Assembly: GCA_964612925.1 (NCBI GenBank)
Contig: CAZTFU010000018.1
Location: forward strand, 1 to 34,566
Reading direction: 5' to 3'
DNA length: 34,566 nt
From: Phil1 sp964612925
Lineage (GTDB): Bacteria > Bacillota > Clostridia > Christensenellales > CAG-138
Part shown: positions 21,454 to 30,412 of the stretch, in pieces
Numbering within the stretch: the stretch's first letter is position 1
How the letters are laid out: each line of letters begins with the position of its first letter
Made by a program: the position numbers and the translations under genes
Notes under the pieces: model-generated
Database searches by the model: none
What the model was told of the DNA's origin: nothing
What the model saw: the letters and a program-made list of their open reading frames with translations, nothing else

Positions 21454-23646
21454 TTAGTTATTGGCGTAGCCAAGCCGCTCATTAAGCTTGGTAAGCATTT
21501 CCTCTGCCGCCTCGGGTATACGGGTACCGGGCCCGAATATGCAGGCCGCGCCCGCGTTGTACAGGAAATCATAATCCTGCGCGGGTATAACGCCGCCGGC
21601 TATGACCATTATATCCTCACGGCCAAGCTTTTTCAGCTCTTCCATAAGCTGAGGAAGCAGTGTCTTATGTCCTGCGGCAAGTGAGCTCATGCCGATTATA
21701 TGCACGTCGTTATCAACGGCATCATGTGCTGTTTCCTCGGGAGTCTGGAACAGCGGTCCCACGTCAACGTCAAAGCCCATATCGGCATATGCCGTTGCAA
21801 CAACCTTGGCACCCCTGTCATGACCGTCCTGACCCATCTTTGCGACCATTATACGGGGACGACGACCTTCGTTCTTTTCAAATTCGTCAGTCATCTTCCT
21901 TACGCGCTCAATGGCATCCGTATCGGAAGATTCCTTGGAATACACGCCCGAAATGGAGCGTATAACGGCCTTATGGCGACCGCAAACCTTTTCAACTGCC
22001 ATGGATATTTCTCCCAAACTTGCACGGGCACGAGCCGCTTCAACCGCAAGCTCAAGCAGATTGCCTTCACCCGTTTCAACCGATTTGGTTATGGCGTTCA
22101 GGCACTGCTGCACCTTTTCATTGTCGCGATTGGCGCGGAGCTTGTTAAGGCGAGCTATCTGTGCTTCGCGCACGGCGGTATTGTCAACTTCAAGAATGTC
22201 TATCGCATCCTCATGTTCAAGCTGCATATAGTTAAGGCCCACAATGTTTTCGCGACCGGAGTCTATGCGAGCTTGGCGACGCGCAGCGGCCTCTTCTATT
22301 CTCATCTTGGGCAGACCGGTTTCTATTGCCTTGGCCATGCCGCCCAGCTTTTCAACTTCCTGGATGTGACCCCATGCGCGCTTTATAAGCTCGTCCGTAA
22401 GGGCTTCCACATAATAGGAACCGCCCCAAGGATCCGCAACCTTGCAAACGCGGGTTTCATCCTGAATATAAAGCTGAGTATTTCTTGCAATGCGAGCGGA
22501 AAAGTCCGTGGGCAGTGCAATGGCTTCATCAAGAGCGTTGGTATGCAGGCTCTGCGTGTGGCCGAGTGCCGCCGCCATAGCCTCCATACAGGTGCGCCCC
22601 ACGTTGTTGAACGGATCCTGCGCGGTAAGGCTCCAGCCCGAGGTCTGACAGTGAGTTCTAAGTGCCATGGACTTTTCAAGCTTCGGCCCGAATTCCTTTA
22701 CTATCTTTGCCCAAAGTACGCGGCCTGCCCGCATCTTGGCAACTTCCATAAAGTAATTCTTGCCCATGCCCCAGAAGAATGACAGGCGCGGTGCAAATGC
22801 GTCAATGCTCAGTCCTGCCGCAATACCCGTGCGAATGTATTCAAGACCATCGGCCAATGTGTAACCAAGCTCTATATCCGCGGTTGCGCCGGCTTCCTGA
22901 ATATGGTAGCCGGAAATGGATATGGAGTTGAACTTGGGCATATACTTTGCGGTGTAAGCAAATATGTCACCGATTATACGCATTGAAGTTTCGGGAGGAT
23001 AAATGTAGGTGTTCCTGACCATAAACTCCTTGAGTATATCGTTCTGTATGGTACCCGCAAGCTTTGACTTGTCAACGCCCTGCTCTTCAGCCGCAAGTAT
23101 ATAGAATGCCATTATCGGCAGAACCGCGCCATTCATCGTCATTGAAACGGACATCTGGTCAAGCGGAATACCCTTGAACAGGATTTCCATATCAAGTATT
23201 GAGTCAACGGCAACGCCTGCTTTACCAACGTCACCTACCACTCTTGGGTGATCGGAATCGTATCCGCGGTGGGTAGCAAGGTCAAACGCTATCGAAAGAC
23301 CCTTCTGACCTGCCGCAAGGTTACGCCTGTAGAATGCATTGGATTCTTCCGCAGTGGAAAAGCCCGCGTACTGGCGCACCGTCCAAGGACGGGTAACATA
23401 CATAGTGGGATATGGTCCGCGCAGGAAGGGTGGCAAACCGGCGGTGTAACCGGTGTGTACGGCGTCCTTTATGTCCGCACGGGTGTAGTTCGGCTGAACG
23501 TCTATCTGCTCCATGGTATGCGTTACAAGCTCTTCAACGCTCATACCGGTTTCTTCTTTAACACGCTCGGCCCACTGTTCCCTTGTTTCCTTTTCAAGGC
23601 AAGGGGCGGTAAAATCTACTTTTGAAAAATCGGGTCTGGTGCTCAT
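21454..23646 (-). CDS. mutB: Methylmalonyl-CoA mutase large (catalytic) subunit
   Basis: 730-aa adenosylcobalamin enzyme interconverting succinyl-CoA and R-methylmalonyl-CoA. The TIM barrel has GPYPTMYVTRPWTVRQYAGF, the CoA channel and active-site region, and HTQSLHTNALDEAIALPT. The C-terminal B12 domain has D607-x-H609-x2-G612 with the lower-axial His609, then SSLAAGH and GGVIP. Length and domain order are normal. It starts 1 bp after the mutA stop. As the catalytic partner it forms a heterodimer with MutA. Confidence 0.97.
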   Translation of the reverse strand: MSTRPDFSKVDFTAPCLEKETREQWAERVKEETGMSVEELVTHTMEQIDVQPNYTRADIKDAVHTGYTAGLPPFLRGPYPTMYVTRPWTVRQYAGFSTAEESNAFYRRNLAAGQKGLSIAFDLATHRGYDSDHPRVVGDVGKAGVAVDSILDMEILFKGIPLDQMSVSMTMNGAVLPIMAFYILAAEEQGVDKSKLAGTIQNDILKEFMVRNTYIYPPETSMRIIGDIFAYTAKYMPKFNSISISGYHIQEAGATADIELGYTLADGLEYIRTGIAAGLSIDAFAPRLSFFWGMGKNYFMEVAKMRAGRVLWAKIVKEFGPKLEKSMALRTHCQTSGWSLTAQDPFNNVGRTCMEAMAAALGHTQSLHTNALDEAIALPTDFSARIARNTQLYIQDETRVCKVADPWGGSYYVEALTDELIKRAWGHIQEVEKLGGMAKAIETGLPKMRIEEAAARRQARIDSGRENIVGLNYMQLEHEDAIDILEVDNTAVREAQIARLNKLRANRDNEKVQQCLNAITKSVETGEGNLLELAVEAARARASLGEISMAVEKVCGRHKAVIRSISGVYSKESSDTDAIERVRKMTDEFEKNEGRRPRIMVAKMGQDGHDRGAKVVATAYADMGFDVDVGPLFQTPEETAHDAVDNDVHIIGMSSLAAGHKTLLPQLMEELKKLGREDIMVIAGGVIPAQDYDFLYNAGAACIFGPGTRIPEAAEEMLTKLNERLGYANN

Positions 23647-23647
23647 A

Positions 23648-25549
23648 TTAGCCTATTCCCCTTTCGGACTGAATCTTTTTAAGTATCTCAAGGCAGTTTG
23701 CCTTAACGTGTATGTATTCATCCACGCCCGCTTCATCATAGCTCGGCTTGTATTCCGCGGCAGGTGCGCCCGCAAGCATGACAAGCATATCGGGTGCCTG
23801 TTCCTTTATACCCTTTGCAATGGCGGGAACAAGCTCGGGATAGGTATCATCCGTTGAGCAGATAACCGCAACGTCCGCGCCACTTTCCACTGCCGCCTTA
23901 ACGGCACACTTGGGGCATTCAAAACCATCGTTGCCGATAACGTTTATTCCGCCCACTTCAAGGAATCCGCGTGAGAAGTCCGCCCTTGCCTTATGCTGTG
24001 ATATGGGGCCCATGTTTACAAGGAATGCGCTAAGCCTCTTGCCCGTCTTTTCGGCTGCGGCATCGGTCGCCATACGCACGGCCTCAAACTGCTCCGTCCA
24101 GCGGTGCTGAGCTATGGGTTCAACATGCATTGCAAATTCGCATTCGCAGCAGCAGGGTTTGCCCTGCGGCTTTGCGGGACGCTCGAGCAGTTTTTCGGTC
24201 ATGTTGGCATACATATTGGTGCCGACTGCCCTGTCCGCACGGGTAGCAAGCTTTTTGAACCTTTCATCAAGTACCTTTTTAACCTCGGCCTGTATTTCGC
24301 CCTTTTCAAGCATTGCATACATGCCGCCTGCGGCTTCGATTTCCTTGAACTTGTCGGAAATGGCCTTTATAAGCTGCTGAGTAAGGGTTTCAACGTACCA
24401 GCTTCCGCCTGCGGGATCAACGGGGTGCAGCAGGTCAAATTCTTCACGAAGCATAAGCTGCATGTTGCGCGCTATACGCTTGCTCGTTTCATCGCTTTCG
24501 CCTATTGCTTCATCAAGTGCGGAAACGCTCATCGCGTTTATGCCGCCGACAACGCCCGAAAATGCTTCGGTAGTTGTGCGCAGTATATTTACATAGGGAT
24601 CGAATACCGTTTTTGTAAATGCGGATGTGCGGGCATAAACGTCTGCCTTTGCGGCCTCATCCCCCGCACCGTAAGCGCGAGCCATACGCGCATACACAAC
24701 ACGCAGTGCCCTAAGCTTAGCAATTTCCATAAAGAAATTGGAACCGAGCGATACGGAAAGGCGAATGCTTGCGGCCGCATCATCGGCACTTATGCCGCGA
24801 TCAATCATTTCGGCAATGTAATCGCTTGCGGTGGCTATAACATATGCGGCTTCCTGCACGGCAGTCGCACCGCCGTTTGCATAAACGTTGCCGTCCGCGA
24901 TAACGGTACGGAGCTTGGGTGCATTTTCCTTTGCGAACTTCACGGATTCCGCCATGTCGTCATATGCCTTTTCAAGTGTTTTGCCTATGCCGCCGCGAAG
25001 TGCTATCATGCCAATGGGGTCTGCGCCGAAGCAACCTTCCGCCTTGTCAAAATCCTTTACGGCAGTCTTTGCAAGCTTAAGCTTTTTTATCGCAGAACCG
25101 CCCGCCGTGACGTGCAGACTTGCCGCAGGCAGTACAACACCGTCAAACAGTTTTGCCATATCCTCTTCATCTTCAACTTTCACGCCGCCGCAAAGCTTCA
25201 CGTTAACGGCGGTAGCGCCGCGGTCAAGCTCGTGAAGTATCTGCTTATTAGCCTCTTCCGGTTCAACGGCGTAAACTTCCTGCGCTATTGCCCAAGGGTT
25301 ATGCAGATAACCCGCAGGATCGGTTCCGCGAAGGTAATCGCCCTCGCCCGGACGCTCGGGATTTGCGGAATAATCCGCATCGGTATAAATAGGCTTGAGA
25401 GTTATGCCCTCATAGGTTTTGGTAAGCAGCTTTTTGTCAAAGTCGGCACCCTTGAGCGTTTCTATCGCCGCAGCCTTCCATTCATCATAGGAAGGTACTG
25501 GAAATTCATCAAGGGACGGCCTAACAAACAAGTTTTCTTCGTTTGCCAT
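23648..25549 (-). CDS. mutA: Methylmalonyl-CoA mutase small subunit
   Basis: 633-aa non-catalytic partner of MutB with the same fold. It has the TIM-barrel-like half with SLGSNFFMEIAKLRALR and DPAGGSWYVETLT, and a degenerate B12-like C-terminal domain without DxHxxG. Between them stands an odd cysteine cluster, C466-C467-C468-E-C470 (KPCCCECEF), in the linker. I do not expect this in the well-known MutA proteins. The start is the ATG at 25547-25549 with AAGGAGG upstream; the longer frame would reach back into mmdA and is rejected. The gene is 19 bp from mmdA and 1 bp from mutB. Confidence 0.95.
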   Translation of the reverse strand: MANEENLFVRPSLDEFPVPSYDEWKAAAIETLKGADFDKKLLTKTYEGITLKPIYTDADYSANPERPGEGDYLRGTDPAGYLHNPWAIAQEVYAVEPEEANKQILHELDRGATAVNVKLCGGVKVEDEEDMAKLFDGVVLPAASLHVTAGGSAIKKLKLAKTAVKDFDKAEGCFGADPIGMIALRGGIGKTLEKAYDDMAESVKFAKENAPKLRTVIADGNVYANGGATAVQEAAYVIATASDYIAEMIDRGISADDAAASIRLSVSLGSNFFMEIAKLRALRVVYARMARAYGAGDEAAKADVYARTSAFTKTVFDPYVNILRTTTEAFSGVVGGINAMSVSALDEAIGESDETSKRIARNMQLMLREEFDLLHPVDPAGGSWYVETLTQQLIKAISDKFKEIEAAGGMYAMLEKGEIQAEVKKVLDERFKKLATRADRAVGTNMYANMTEKLLERPAKPQGKPCCCECEFAMHVEPIAQHRWTEQFEAVRMATDAAAEKTGKRLSAFLVNMGPISQHKARADFSRGFLEVGGINVIGNDGFECPKCAVKAAVESGADVAVICSTDDTYPELVPAIAKGIKEQAPDMLVMLAGAPAAEYKPSYDEAGVDEYIHVKANCLEILKKIQSERGIG

Positions 25550-25568
25550 TATAATTTTCCTCCTTGGC

Positions 25569-27098
25569 TTAAACGGGGAAGTTGCCGTGCTTCTTTTCGG
25601 GTCTGGATTCCTTCTTGGTTTCCAGCATTGCAAGCGCACTGGCTATATGCACGCGGGTAAGTGCGGGCTCTATAACGTCATCGACAAAGCCGCGGGATGC
25701 CGCCTGATACGGATTTGCAAAGTTCTTGCGGTATTCCTCTATCATCTGCTTGCGGGTTTCCTGCGGATTCTCGCTGGCCTCGATCTCCTTGCGGTACACT
25801 ATGTTTGCCGCACCATCGGGACCCATAACGGCTATCTCGGCGGTAGGCCATGCAAATACCATGTCGGCGCCAAGGTCCTTGGAGCACATCGCAAGATAGG
25901 CTCCGCCGTACGCCTTGCGGGTAACAACGGTTATTTTGGGGCAGGTAGCTTCGGAATATGCATAGAGCATCTTCGCGCCGTGACGGATTATTCCGCCGTA
26001 TTCCTGATTTACGCCGGGCAGGAAGCCGGGAACATCAACAAACGTGATTATCGGTATATTGAAGCTGTCGCAGAAGGATATGAACCTTGCCGCCTTATCG
26101 GAAGCGTTTATGTCAAGGCTGCCTGCCATAACGGTAGGCTCATTGGCGAGTATGCCAACGCTCTTGCCGCCGACGCGACCGAATCCGGTTATCATGTTCT
26201 TGGCATAGTAGGGCTGCACTTCGAAGAAATCGCCGTCGTCAACAACGCTCTTTATAACGGTCTTCATTTCGTAAGCCTTATTGCTGCTTTCAGGCATTAT
26301 CTCATTCAGGTTTTCGCAAACGCGGTTTACGTCATCGCCCGAATACCTTACGGGTGCGCTTTCGCGGTTGGAGGAGGGCAGGAAGCTTACAAGCCTTCTT
26401 ATTCCTTCAAGTGTCTGATATTCATCGGGGTACACAAAATGCGCAACGCCGGATTTCTGGTTGTGAACCATTGCACCGCCAAGTGCTTCACTGGTAACTT
26501 CTTCGCGGGTAACGGTCTTTATTACCTGCGGACCCGTTATGAACATGTAAGAGGTTTTGTCAGACATGAATATAAAGTCCGTAAGTGCGGGCGAATACAC
26601 GGCACCGCCTGCACAGGGTCCCATTATTGCGGATATCTGCGGCACAACGCCCGATGCTATGGTGTTGCGATAGAATATGTTACCATAGCCCGAAAGAGCA
26701 TCAACGGCCTCGGGAATCCTTGCTCCGCCGCTGTCGTTAAGGCCGATAACGGGTGCGCCCATCTTCAGCGCAAGGTCAAGCACCTTGCAGATTTTCTTTG
26801 CATGCATTTCGCCGAGCGAACCGCCCACAACGGTGAAATCCTGAGCGTATACATACACCAGCCTGCCTTCTATCATGCCGTAGCCGGTAACAACACCGTC
26901 ACCGGGGGCCTTGGCGTCATAGCGGCTTTCCACAAAAGCATCAAGTTCGACAAAGCTGCCCGCGTCAAGCAGATAATTCAGCCTTTCGCGTGCGGTAAGT
27001 TTTCCTGAATCATGCTGCTTGGCAATGCGCTTTTCACCGCCGCCGGCAGCAATCTTGTCTTTTTTCTCGTAAAGCAGATCGATTTTGTTTACTTCCAT
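25569..27098 (-). CDS. mmdA: Methylmalonyl-CoA decarboxylase alpha subunit / acyl-CoA carboxyltransferase
   Basis: 509-aa carboxyltransferase of the biotin-dependent family. The N-domain has GKLTARERLNYLLD, GGSLGEMHAKKI and MGPCAGGAVYSPALTDF; the C-domain has FVDVPGFLPG, KAYGGAYLAMCSKDLGAD and WPTAEIAVMGPDGAANI. It moves the carboxyl group between S-methylmalonyl-CoA and biotin. Linked to mce and mutAB it is most likely the decarboxylase subunit (toward propionyl-CoA), but propionyl-CoA carboxylase beta (PccB) has the same fold. No biotin carrier, biotin carboxylase or membrane subunit is encoded here, so direction and energy coupling stay open. The ribosome site is AAGGAG. Confidence 0.9.
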   Translation of the reverse strand: MEVNKIDLLYEKKDKIAAGGGEKRIAKQHDSGKLTARERLNYLLDAGSFVELDAFVESRYDAKAPGDGVVTGYGMIEGRLVYVYAQDFTVVGGSLGEMHAKKICKVLDLALKMGAPVIGLNDSGGARIPEAVDALSGYGNIFYRNTIASGVVPQISAIMGPCAGGAVYSPALTDFIFMSDKTSYMFITGPQVIKTVTREEVTSEALGGAMVHNQKSGVAHFVYPDEYQTLEGIRRLVSFLPSSNRESAPVRYSGDDVNRVCENLNEIMPESSNKAYEMKTVIKSVVDDGDFFEVQPYYAKNMITGFGRVGGKSVGILANEPTVMAGSLDINASDKAARFISFCDSFNIPIITFVDVPGFLPGVNQEYGGIIRHGAKMLYAYSEATCPKITVVTRKAYGGAYLAMCSKDLGADMVFAWPTAEIAVMGPDGAANIVYRKEIEASENPQETRKQMIEEYRKNFANPYQAASRGFVDDVIEPALTRVHIASALAMLETKKESRPEKKHGNFPV

Positions 27099-27127
27099 CT
27101 GTTTTTCTCCTTATGTAATGGCAAATA

Positions 27128-27529
27128 TTATTTTCTTTCGGTCAGTTCAAGCAGCACACCCGCGGAAGCCTTGGGGTGCATAAAGGCTATACTTGCTCCG
27201 CCCGCGCCGTAACGCGGCGCATTGTCTATCATGCGGAAGCCTTTTTCCTGCATTTCGGCTATGGCAGCCTTTATGTCCGGTACGCGAACGGCGATATGCT
27301 GTATGCCCGTGCCCTTCTTTTCAATGAACTTGGCGATGGGACCGTCCTCGGTAGTGCTTTCAAGCAGCTCCAATTCGCTGTCTCCGCAGGGGTAAAACTC
27401 AACGCGCACCTGCTGTTCCTTAACTTCCTCTATGCCGGTGCTCTTAAGGCCCAGTGCCTCATAAAACGGCCTCATTTCATCAAGGCTGTTAACCGCAATA
27501 CCTACATGGTCAATTCTGAGTGGTTCCAT
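27128..27529 (-). CDS. mce: Methylmalonyl-CoA epimerase
   Basis: 133-aa glyoxalase-fold metalloenzyme converting R- to S-methylmalonyl-CoA. This links the mutase (R form) to the carboxyltransferase (S form). Two beta-alpha modules are visible. The metal ligands are expected at H8 (IDHVGIAV), H78 (IQHIAVRV) and the late Glu in VLLELTE. FMHPKASAGVLLELT is typical. The length is normal. The ATG follows AAGGATGG. It is the first gene of the mce-mmdA-mutA-mutB-meaB operon. Confidence 0.95.
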   Translation of the reverse strand: MEPLRIDHVGIAVNSLDEMRPFYEALGLKSTGIEEVKEQQVRVEFYPCGDSELELLESTTEDGPIAKFIEKKGTGIQHIAVRVPDIKAAIAEMQEKGFRMIDNAPRYGAGGASIAFMHPKASAGVLLELTERK

Positions 27530-27612
27530 GCTGTACCATCCTTTCTAAGCATTAAAGCAAATTTATATAAATATAATTTTACACTATTTTTCGCGTTTTG
27601 GGTATACATATA

Positions 27613-27645
27613 TATCCCACCTGTTGCAAAAAAGCAGGTGGGATA
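27613..27645 (-). terminator. Hairpin ending the kor operon
   Basis: Perfect 11-bp stem (27613-27623 with 27635-27645) between korC and mce. On the minus strand the loop contains a T-run and the tail is AT-rich. The remaining 80 bp before mce are AT-rich and may hold its promoter, but no consensus -35/-10 pair stands out. Confidence 0.55.
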
Positions 27646-27654
27646 CAGTGTTTT

Positions 27655-28188
27655 TTACTTGTTGAGCAGCTCGTCCGCGAACTTAAAGCCCGCTTCGGCG
27701 CACTTCATGTTCTTTTCGATAAAGCGCGGGAACTGTTCCTTCAGGGATTCAAGCGCACTTTCACGCCTTACAAGCCCTGTGTAGGCCACAAGGAACGCAA
27801 CGGCTATAACGTTCGCGCCCTGCGGATTTATTTCATGCGCGGCATGAAGAATGGGAACCTTTATAACGTTCTTGCCGCTGCCGTCGGTATGCATGGAAGA
27901 ATCCACAAATATGGTGGTCTTTTCATCCGCAACAAGGCCATAGGTCTTGAATGCATCATCGGTAAGGCAAAGCAGATAATCGGGCGTTGTCGCCTTGGGA
28001 TAATCGATAGGTTCTTCGCTTATTACCACTTCGGCCTTTGAAGAACCGCCACGGGCTTCGGGGCCGTAGCTCTGGCTCTGTATGGCATATTTGCCGTCAT
28101 GCACGGCGGCCGCGGCCAATATGATACCGGCAGAGATTATGCCCTGTCCGCCGGAACCGCTGAAACGGAATTCAATACGCTTACCCAT
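27655..28188 (-). CDS. korC: 2-oxoglutarate:ferredoxin oxidoreductase gamma subunit
   Basis: 177-aa subunit. It has the gamma-family opening FRFSGSGGQGIISAG, then QSQSYGPEARGGSSKAEVVIS and a DYLLCLTDDAF stretch. It forms the acyl-CoA-producing oxidoreductase with KorA and KorB. The ATG overlaps the korB stop by 1 nt (TAATG). The same family serves several 2-oxoacids; 2-oxoglutarate is inferred from the four-gene KorDABC order and the mutase pathway next door. Confidence 0.9.
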   Translation of the reverse strand: MGKRIEFRFSGSGGQGIISAGIILAAAAVHDGKYAIQSQSYGPEARGGSSKAEVVISEEPIDYPKATTPDYLLCLTDDAFKTYGLVADEKTTIFVDSSMHTDGSGKNVIKVPILHAAHEINPQGANVIAVAFLVAYTGLVRRESALESLKEQFPRFIEKNMKCAEAGFKFADELLNK

Positions 28189-28991
28189 TATTTCTTTCCT
28201 CCGGCCTTAATTATTATTTCATCGTAAGCTTCGGTATATTCCTTGGCTTCCTTATTGACAAACTCGCCTATAACGAACGGCTTTTCATATTCCGTTACGC
28301 CGGGCCTTAGCATTTCGCAATCGTCACGCAGTCTTTCCATCATGGTGACCGCATCGCCGATCTTGTTCCTGCGGCCGTAATAGGTGGGGCAGGTGGACAG
28401 GCACTCCACAACGGAGAAGCCCTTATGCTCTATTGCATGCTTGATGTAGTTCTTGGTCTGCATCGCATGGTATACGCTGCCGCGTGCAACATATGTTGCG
28501 CCCGCACCGCTTGCAAGGTTCACAAGGTCAAAGGGACGGTCTATGTTGCCGTAAACGGCAGTAGTCGCAAACTTGCCGGTTGGCGTCATCGGGGAGAACT
28601 GGCCGCTGGTCATGCCGTAGATGCAGTTGTTCACAACGACGAGCGTTATGTTGATGTTCCTGCGGCAGGCATGGATAAAGTGGTTACCGCCGATTGCGGT
28701 GGCGTCACCGTCGCCGGAAACGACTATTACGTTAAGCTCCGGATCGGCCATCTTGATGCCCGTGGCAAAGGGAAGGGCACGTCCGTGTGCAGTGTGCAGT
28801 GTATCGAAATCCATGTAGCCGGGGGCACGGGAGGAACAACCTATACCGGAAACTATAACCGTCTTGTCCCTGTCCAGACCCAGTTCGTCTATCGCGCGGA
28901 TTATGTTGCCCATAACTATGCCGTTGCCGCAGCCGGGGCACCAAATGTGCGGCATGTGGGACTCTCTGAGGTAATCTGTTACGTTAGTCAT
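28188..28991 (-). CDS. korB: 2-oxoglutarate:ferredoxin oxidoreductase beta subunit
   Basis: 267-aa thiamine-diphosphate subunit. The cluster-proximal CPGCGNG stands at ~residue 19. The ThDP/Mg motif is SGDGDATAIGGNHFIHACRRNINIT with VVNNCIYGMTSGQFSPMTP. It decarboxylates the 2-oxoacid and passes electrons to ferredoxin. The length (~270 aa) fits KorB. It overlaps korA by 4 nt and korC by 1 nt. Confidence 0.93.
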   Translation of the reverse strand: MTNVTDYLRESHMPHIWCPGCGNGIVMGNIIRAIDELGLDRDKTVIVSGIGCSSRAPGYMDFDTLHTAHGRALPFATGIKMADPELNVIVVSGDGDATAIGGNHFIHACRRNINITLVVVNNCIYGMTSGQFSPMTPTGKFATTAVYGNIDRPFDLVNLASGAGATYVARGSVYHAMQTKNYIKHAIEHKGFSVVECLSTCPTYYGRRNKIGDAVTMMERLRDDCEMLRPGVTEYEKPFVIGEFVNKEAKEYTEAYDEIIIKAGGKK

Positions 28992-30127
28992 TTTGAAATC
29001 ACCGCCATTACGTCGTTGTAAAGTTCTTCAGTTTTGAACAGCTCGCCCGAGGCCTTGGCAATAAGGCTTACCTTCGCCTTGCCTTCGGTATAGCGTTCCA
29101 CCTCGCCAACATACTGGCCAAGGTTCATTTCGGGTACGATAACGTTCTTCACGTTTTCGTTAAGCAGAGACTGATATTCGGTCTTGGGGAACGGCCACAG
29201 CGTCTTAACGGTGAACAGTCCGGCCTTTATGCCTTCACTGCGCAACCGCTTTACTATGTTCATCGACGTTCTCGCAACCGAACCGTAGGCCACGAATATA
29301 TGCTCTGCATCATCGGTCATGTACTTATCGTTTATGGCGAAATTCGGGTCGTTTTCCTTTACCTTGCCGTTTATGCGCTGCATAAGCTTTTCATGCACGG
29401 CGGGGGTATTGGTCGGGAAGCCGGTTTCGTCATGGGAAAGACCGGTAACATGGAAATGATAACCATCACCATAAGCGGCCATGGGCGGTACCATACTGCC
29501 TTCCTCTACCTTATAAGGCAGATATGCCTTGCTGGGTGCTTCGGCAGGATGCTTGCGCTCCACGATTTCATAATCGTCCTCAAGCTCAACGCCTTCGCGC
29601 ATATGCGCAATGACCTCATCCGTCATCAGCAACACGGGAGTGCGGTACATTTCGGCAAAGTTGAATGCCTTTATGGTCAGCTCATACATTTCCTTAACGG
29701 AGCTGGGGCAGAGCGTGATCATGGGATGGTCGCCGTGAGTACCCCAACGGGCCTGCATAACGTCGCCCTGTGCGGGGGAAGTGGGAAGGCCGGTCGAAGG
29801 ACCCGCGCGCATTATCATAGCAACAACAATGGGCAGCTCCGCCATTGAAGCATAGCCGATAAGTTCCTGTTTAAGGGAGAAGCCCGGGCCGCTGGTTGCG
29901 GTCATTGCCTTTTTGCCGGCAAGACTTGCACCGCATACGGCCGCTATGGAAGCAATTTCGTCTTCCATTTGCAGGAACTTGCCGCCCACCTTGGGAAGCT
30001 GTATGCTGGACTGTTCAGCTATTTCGGAAGAAGGAGTTATAGGATAACCGGCAAAAAGACGCATGCCCGCCTTTATTGCGCCCATAACGCAGGCTTCATT
30101 GCCCTGCAGCAGAATTGCCTTGCTCAT
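28988..30127 (-). CDS. korA: 2-oxoglutarate:ferredoxin oxidoreductase alpha subunit
   Basis: 379-aa pyrimidine-binding and transketolase-C subunit. It has GNEACVMGAIKAGMRLFAGYPITPSSEIAE, MEDEIASIAAVCGASLAGKKAMTATSGPG and PSTGLPTSPAQGD, all typical of KorA. The C-terminal domain is present (FVAYGSVART). A GGAGGG site lies within the end of korD and the two genes overlap by 4 nt. Product: succinyl-CoA and reduced ferredoxin, if the substrate is 2-oxoglutarate. Confidence 0.94.
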   Translation of the reverse strand: MSKAILLQGNEACVMGAIKAGMRLFAGYPITPSSEIAEQSSIQLPKVGGKFLQMEDEIASIAAVCGASLAGKKAMTATSGPGFSLKQELIGYASMAELPIVVAMIMRAGPSTGLPTSPAQGDVMQARWGTHGDHPMITLCPSSVKEMYELTIKAFNFAEMYRTPVLLMTDEVIAHMREGVELEDDYEIVERKHPAEAPSKAYLPYKVEEGSMVPPMAAYGDGYHFHVTGLSHDETGFPTNTPAVHEKLMQRINGKVKENDPNFAINDKYMTDDAEHIFVAYGSVARTSMNIVKRLRSEGIKAGLFTVKTLWPFPKTEYQSLLNENVKNVIVPEMNLGQYVGEVERYTEGKAKVSLIAKASGELFKTEELYNDVMAVISK

Positions 30128-30324
30128 TTGTCGCCCTCCTTTATCACCTTGATCGCCAGATCAGGGCAGCGCAGCTCGCACATATGGCAGGCTATGCACG
30201 CTTCCTGGTCAACCACCATGGCCTTGCCTGTTTCTTCTTCAAGGCCAAGTACCTTCTTGGGGCAGAATGCCGCGCATATGCCGCAGCCCTTGCACCATTT
30301 CCGGTTGATTTCGATTCTGTTCAT
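30124..30324 (-). CDS. korD: KorD, 2[4Fe-4S] ferredoxin-like delta subunit
   Basis: 66-aa protein with two complete cluster motifs: C11-x2-C14-x2-C17-x3-C21-P and C43-x2-C46-x2-C49-x3-C53-P. It carries electrons from the KorAB centre to free ferredoxin. I start at the ATG 30322-30324 (GAGG ~9 nt upstream); an in-frame TTG further up overlaps that site. It is the first gene of korDABC, about 50 nt after its predicted transcription start. Confidence 0.92.
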   Translation of the reverse strand: MNRIEINRKWCKGCGICAAFCPKKVLGLEEETGKAMVVDQEACIACHMCELRCPDLAIKVIKEGDK

Positions 30325-30383
30325 CAATAAAAACCTCTGCAATCATTTTGGGCAGAGCGTCAATTCATACTCCACCGTGTATG

Positions 30384-30412
30384 ATTGTACTGCATATGCG
30401 CCAAAATGTCTA
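30384..30412 (-). promoter_or_regulatory. Promoter of the korDABC operon
   Basis: On the minus strand TAGACA (30407-30412), a 17-bp spacer and TACAAT (30384-30389). The expected start is near 30377. Confidence 0.7.

Noticed and set aside
20506..29021. Long open frames antisense to mutA, mutB, mmdA and korB (up to about 500 codons)
   Set aside because: They mirror the real genes, have no ribosome sites or recognisable motifs and result from the codon bias of the sense genes.
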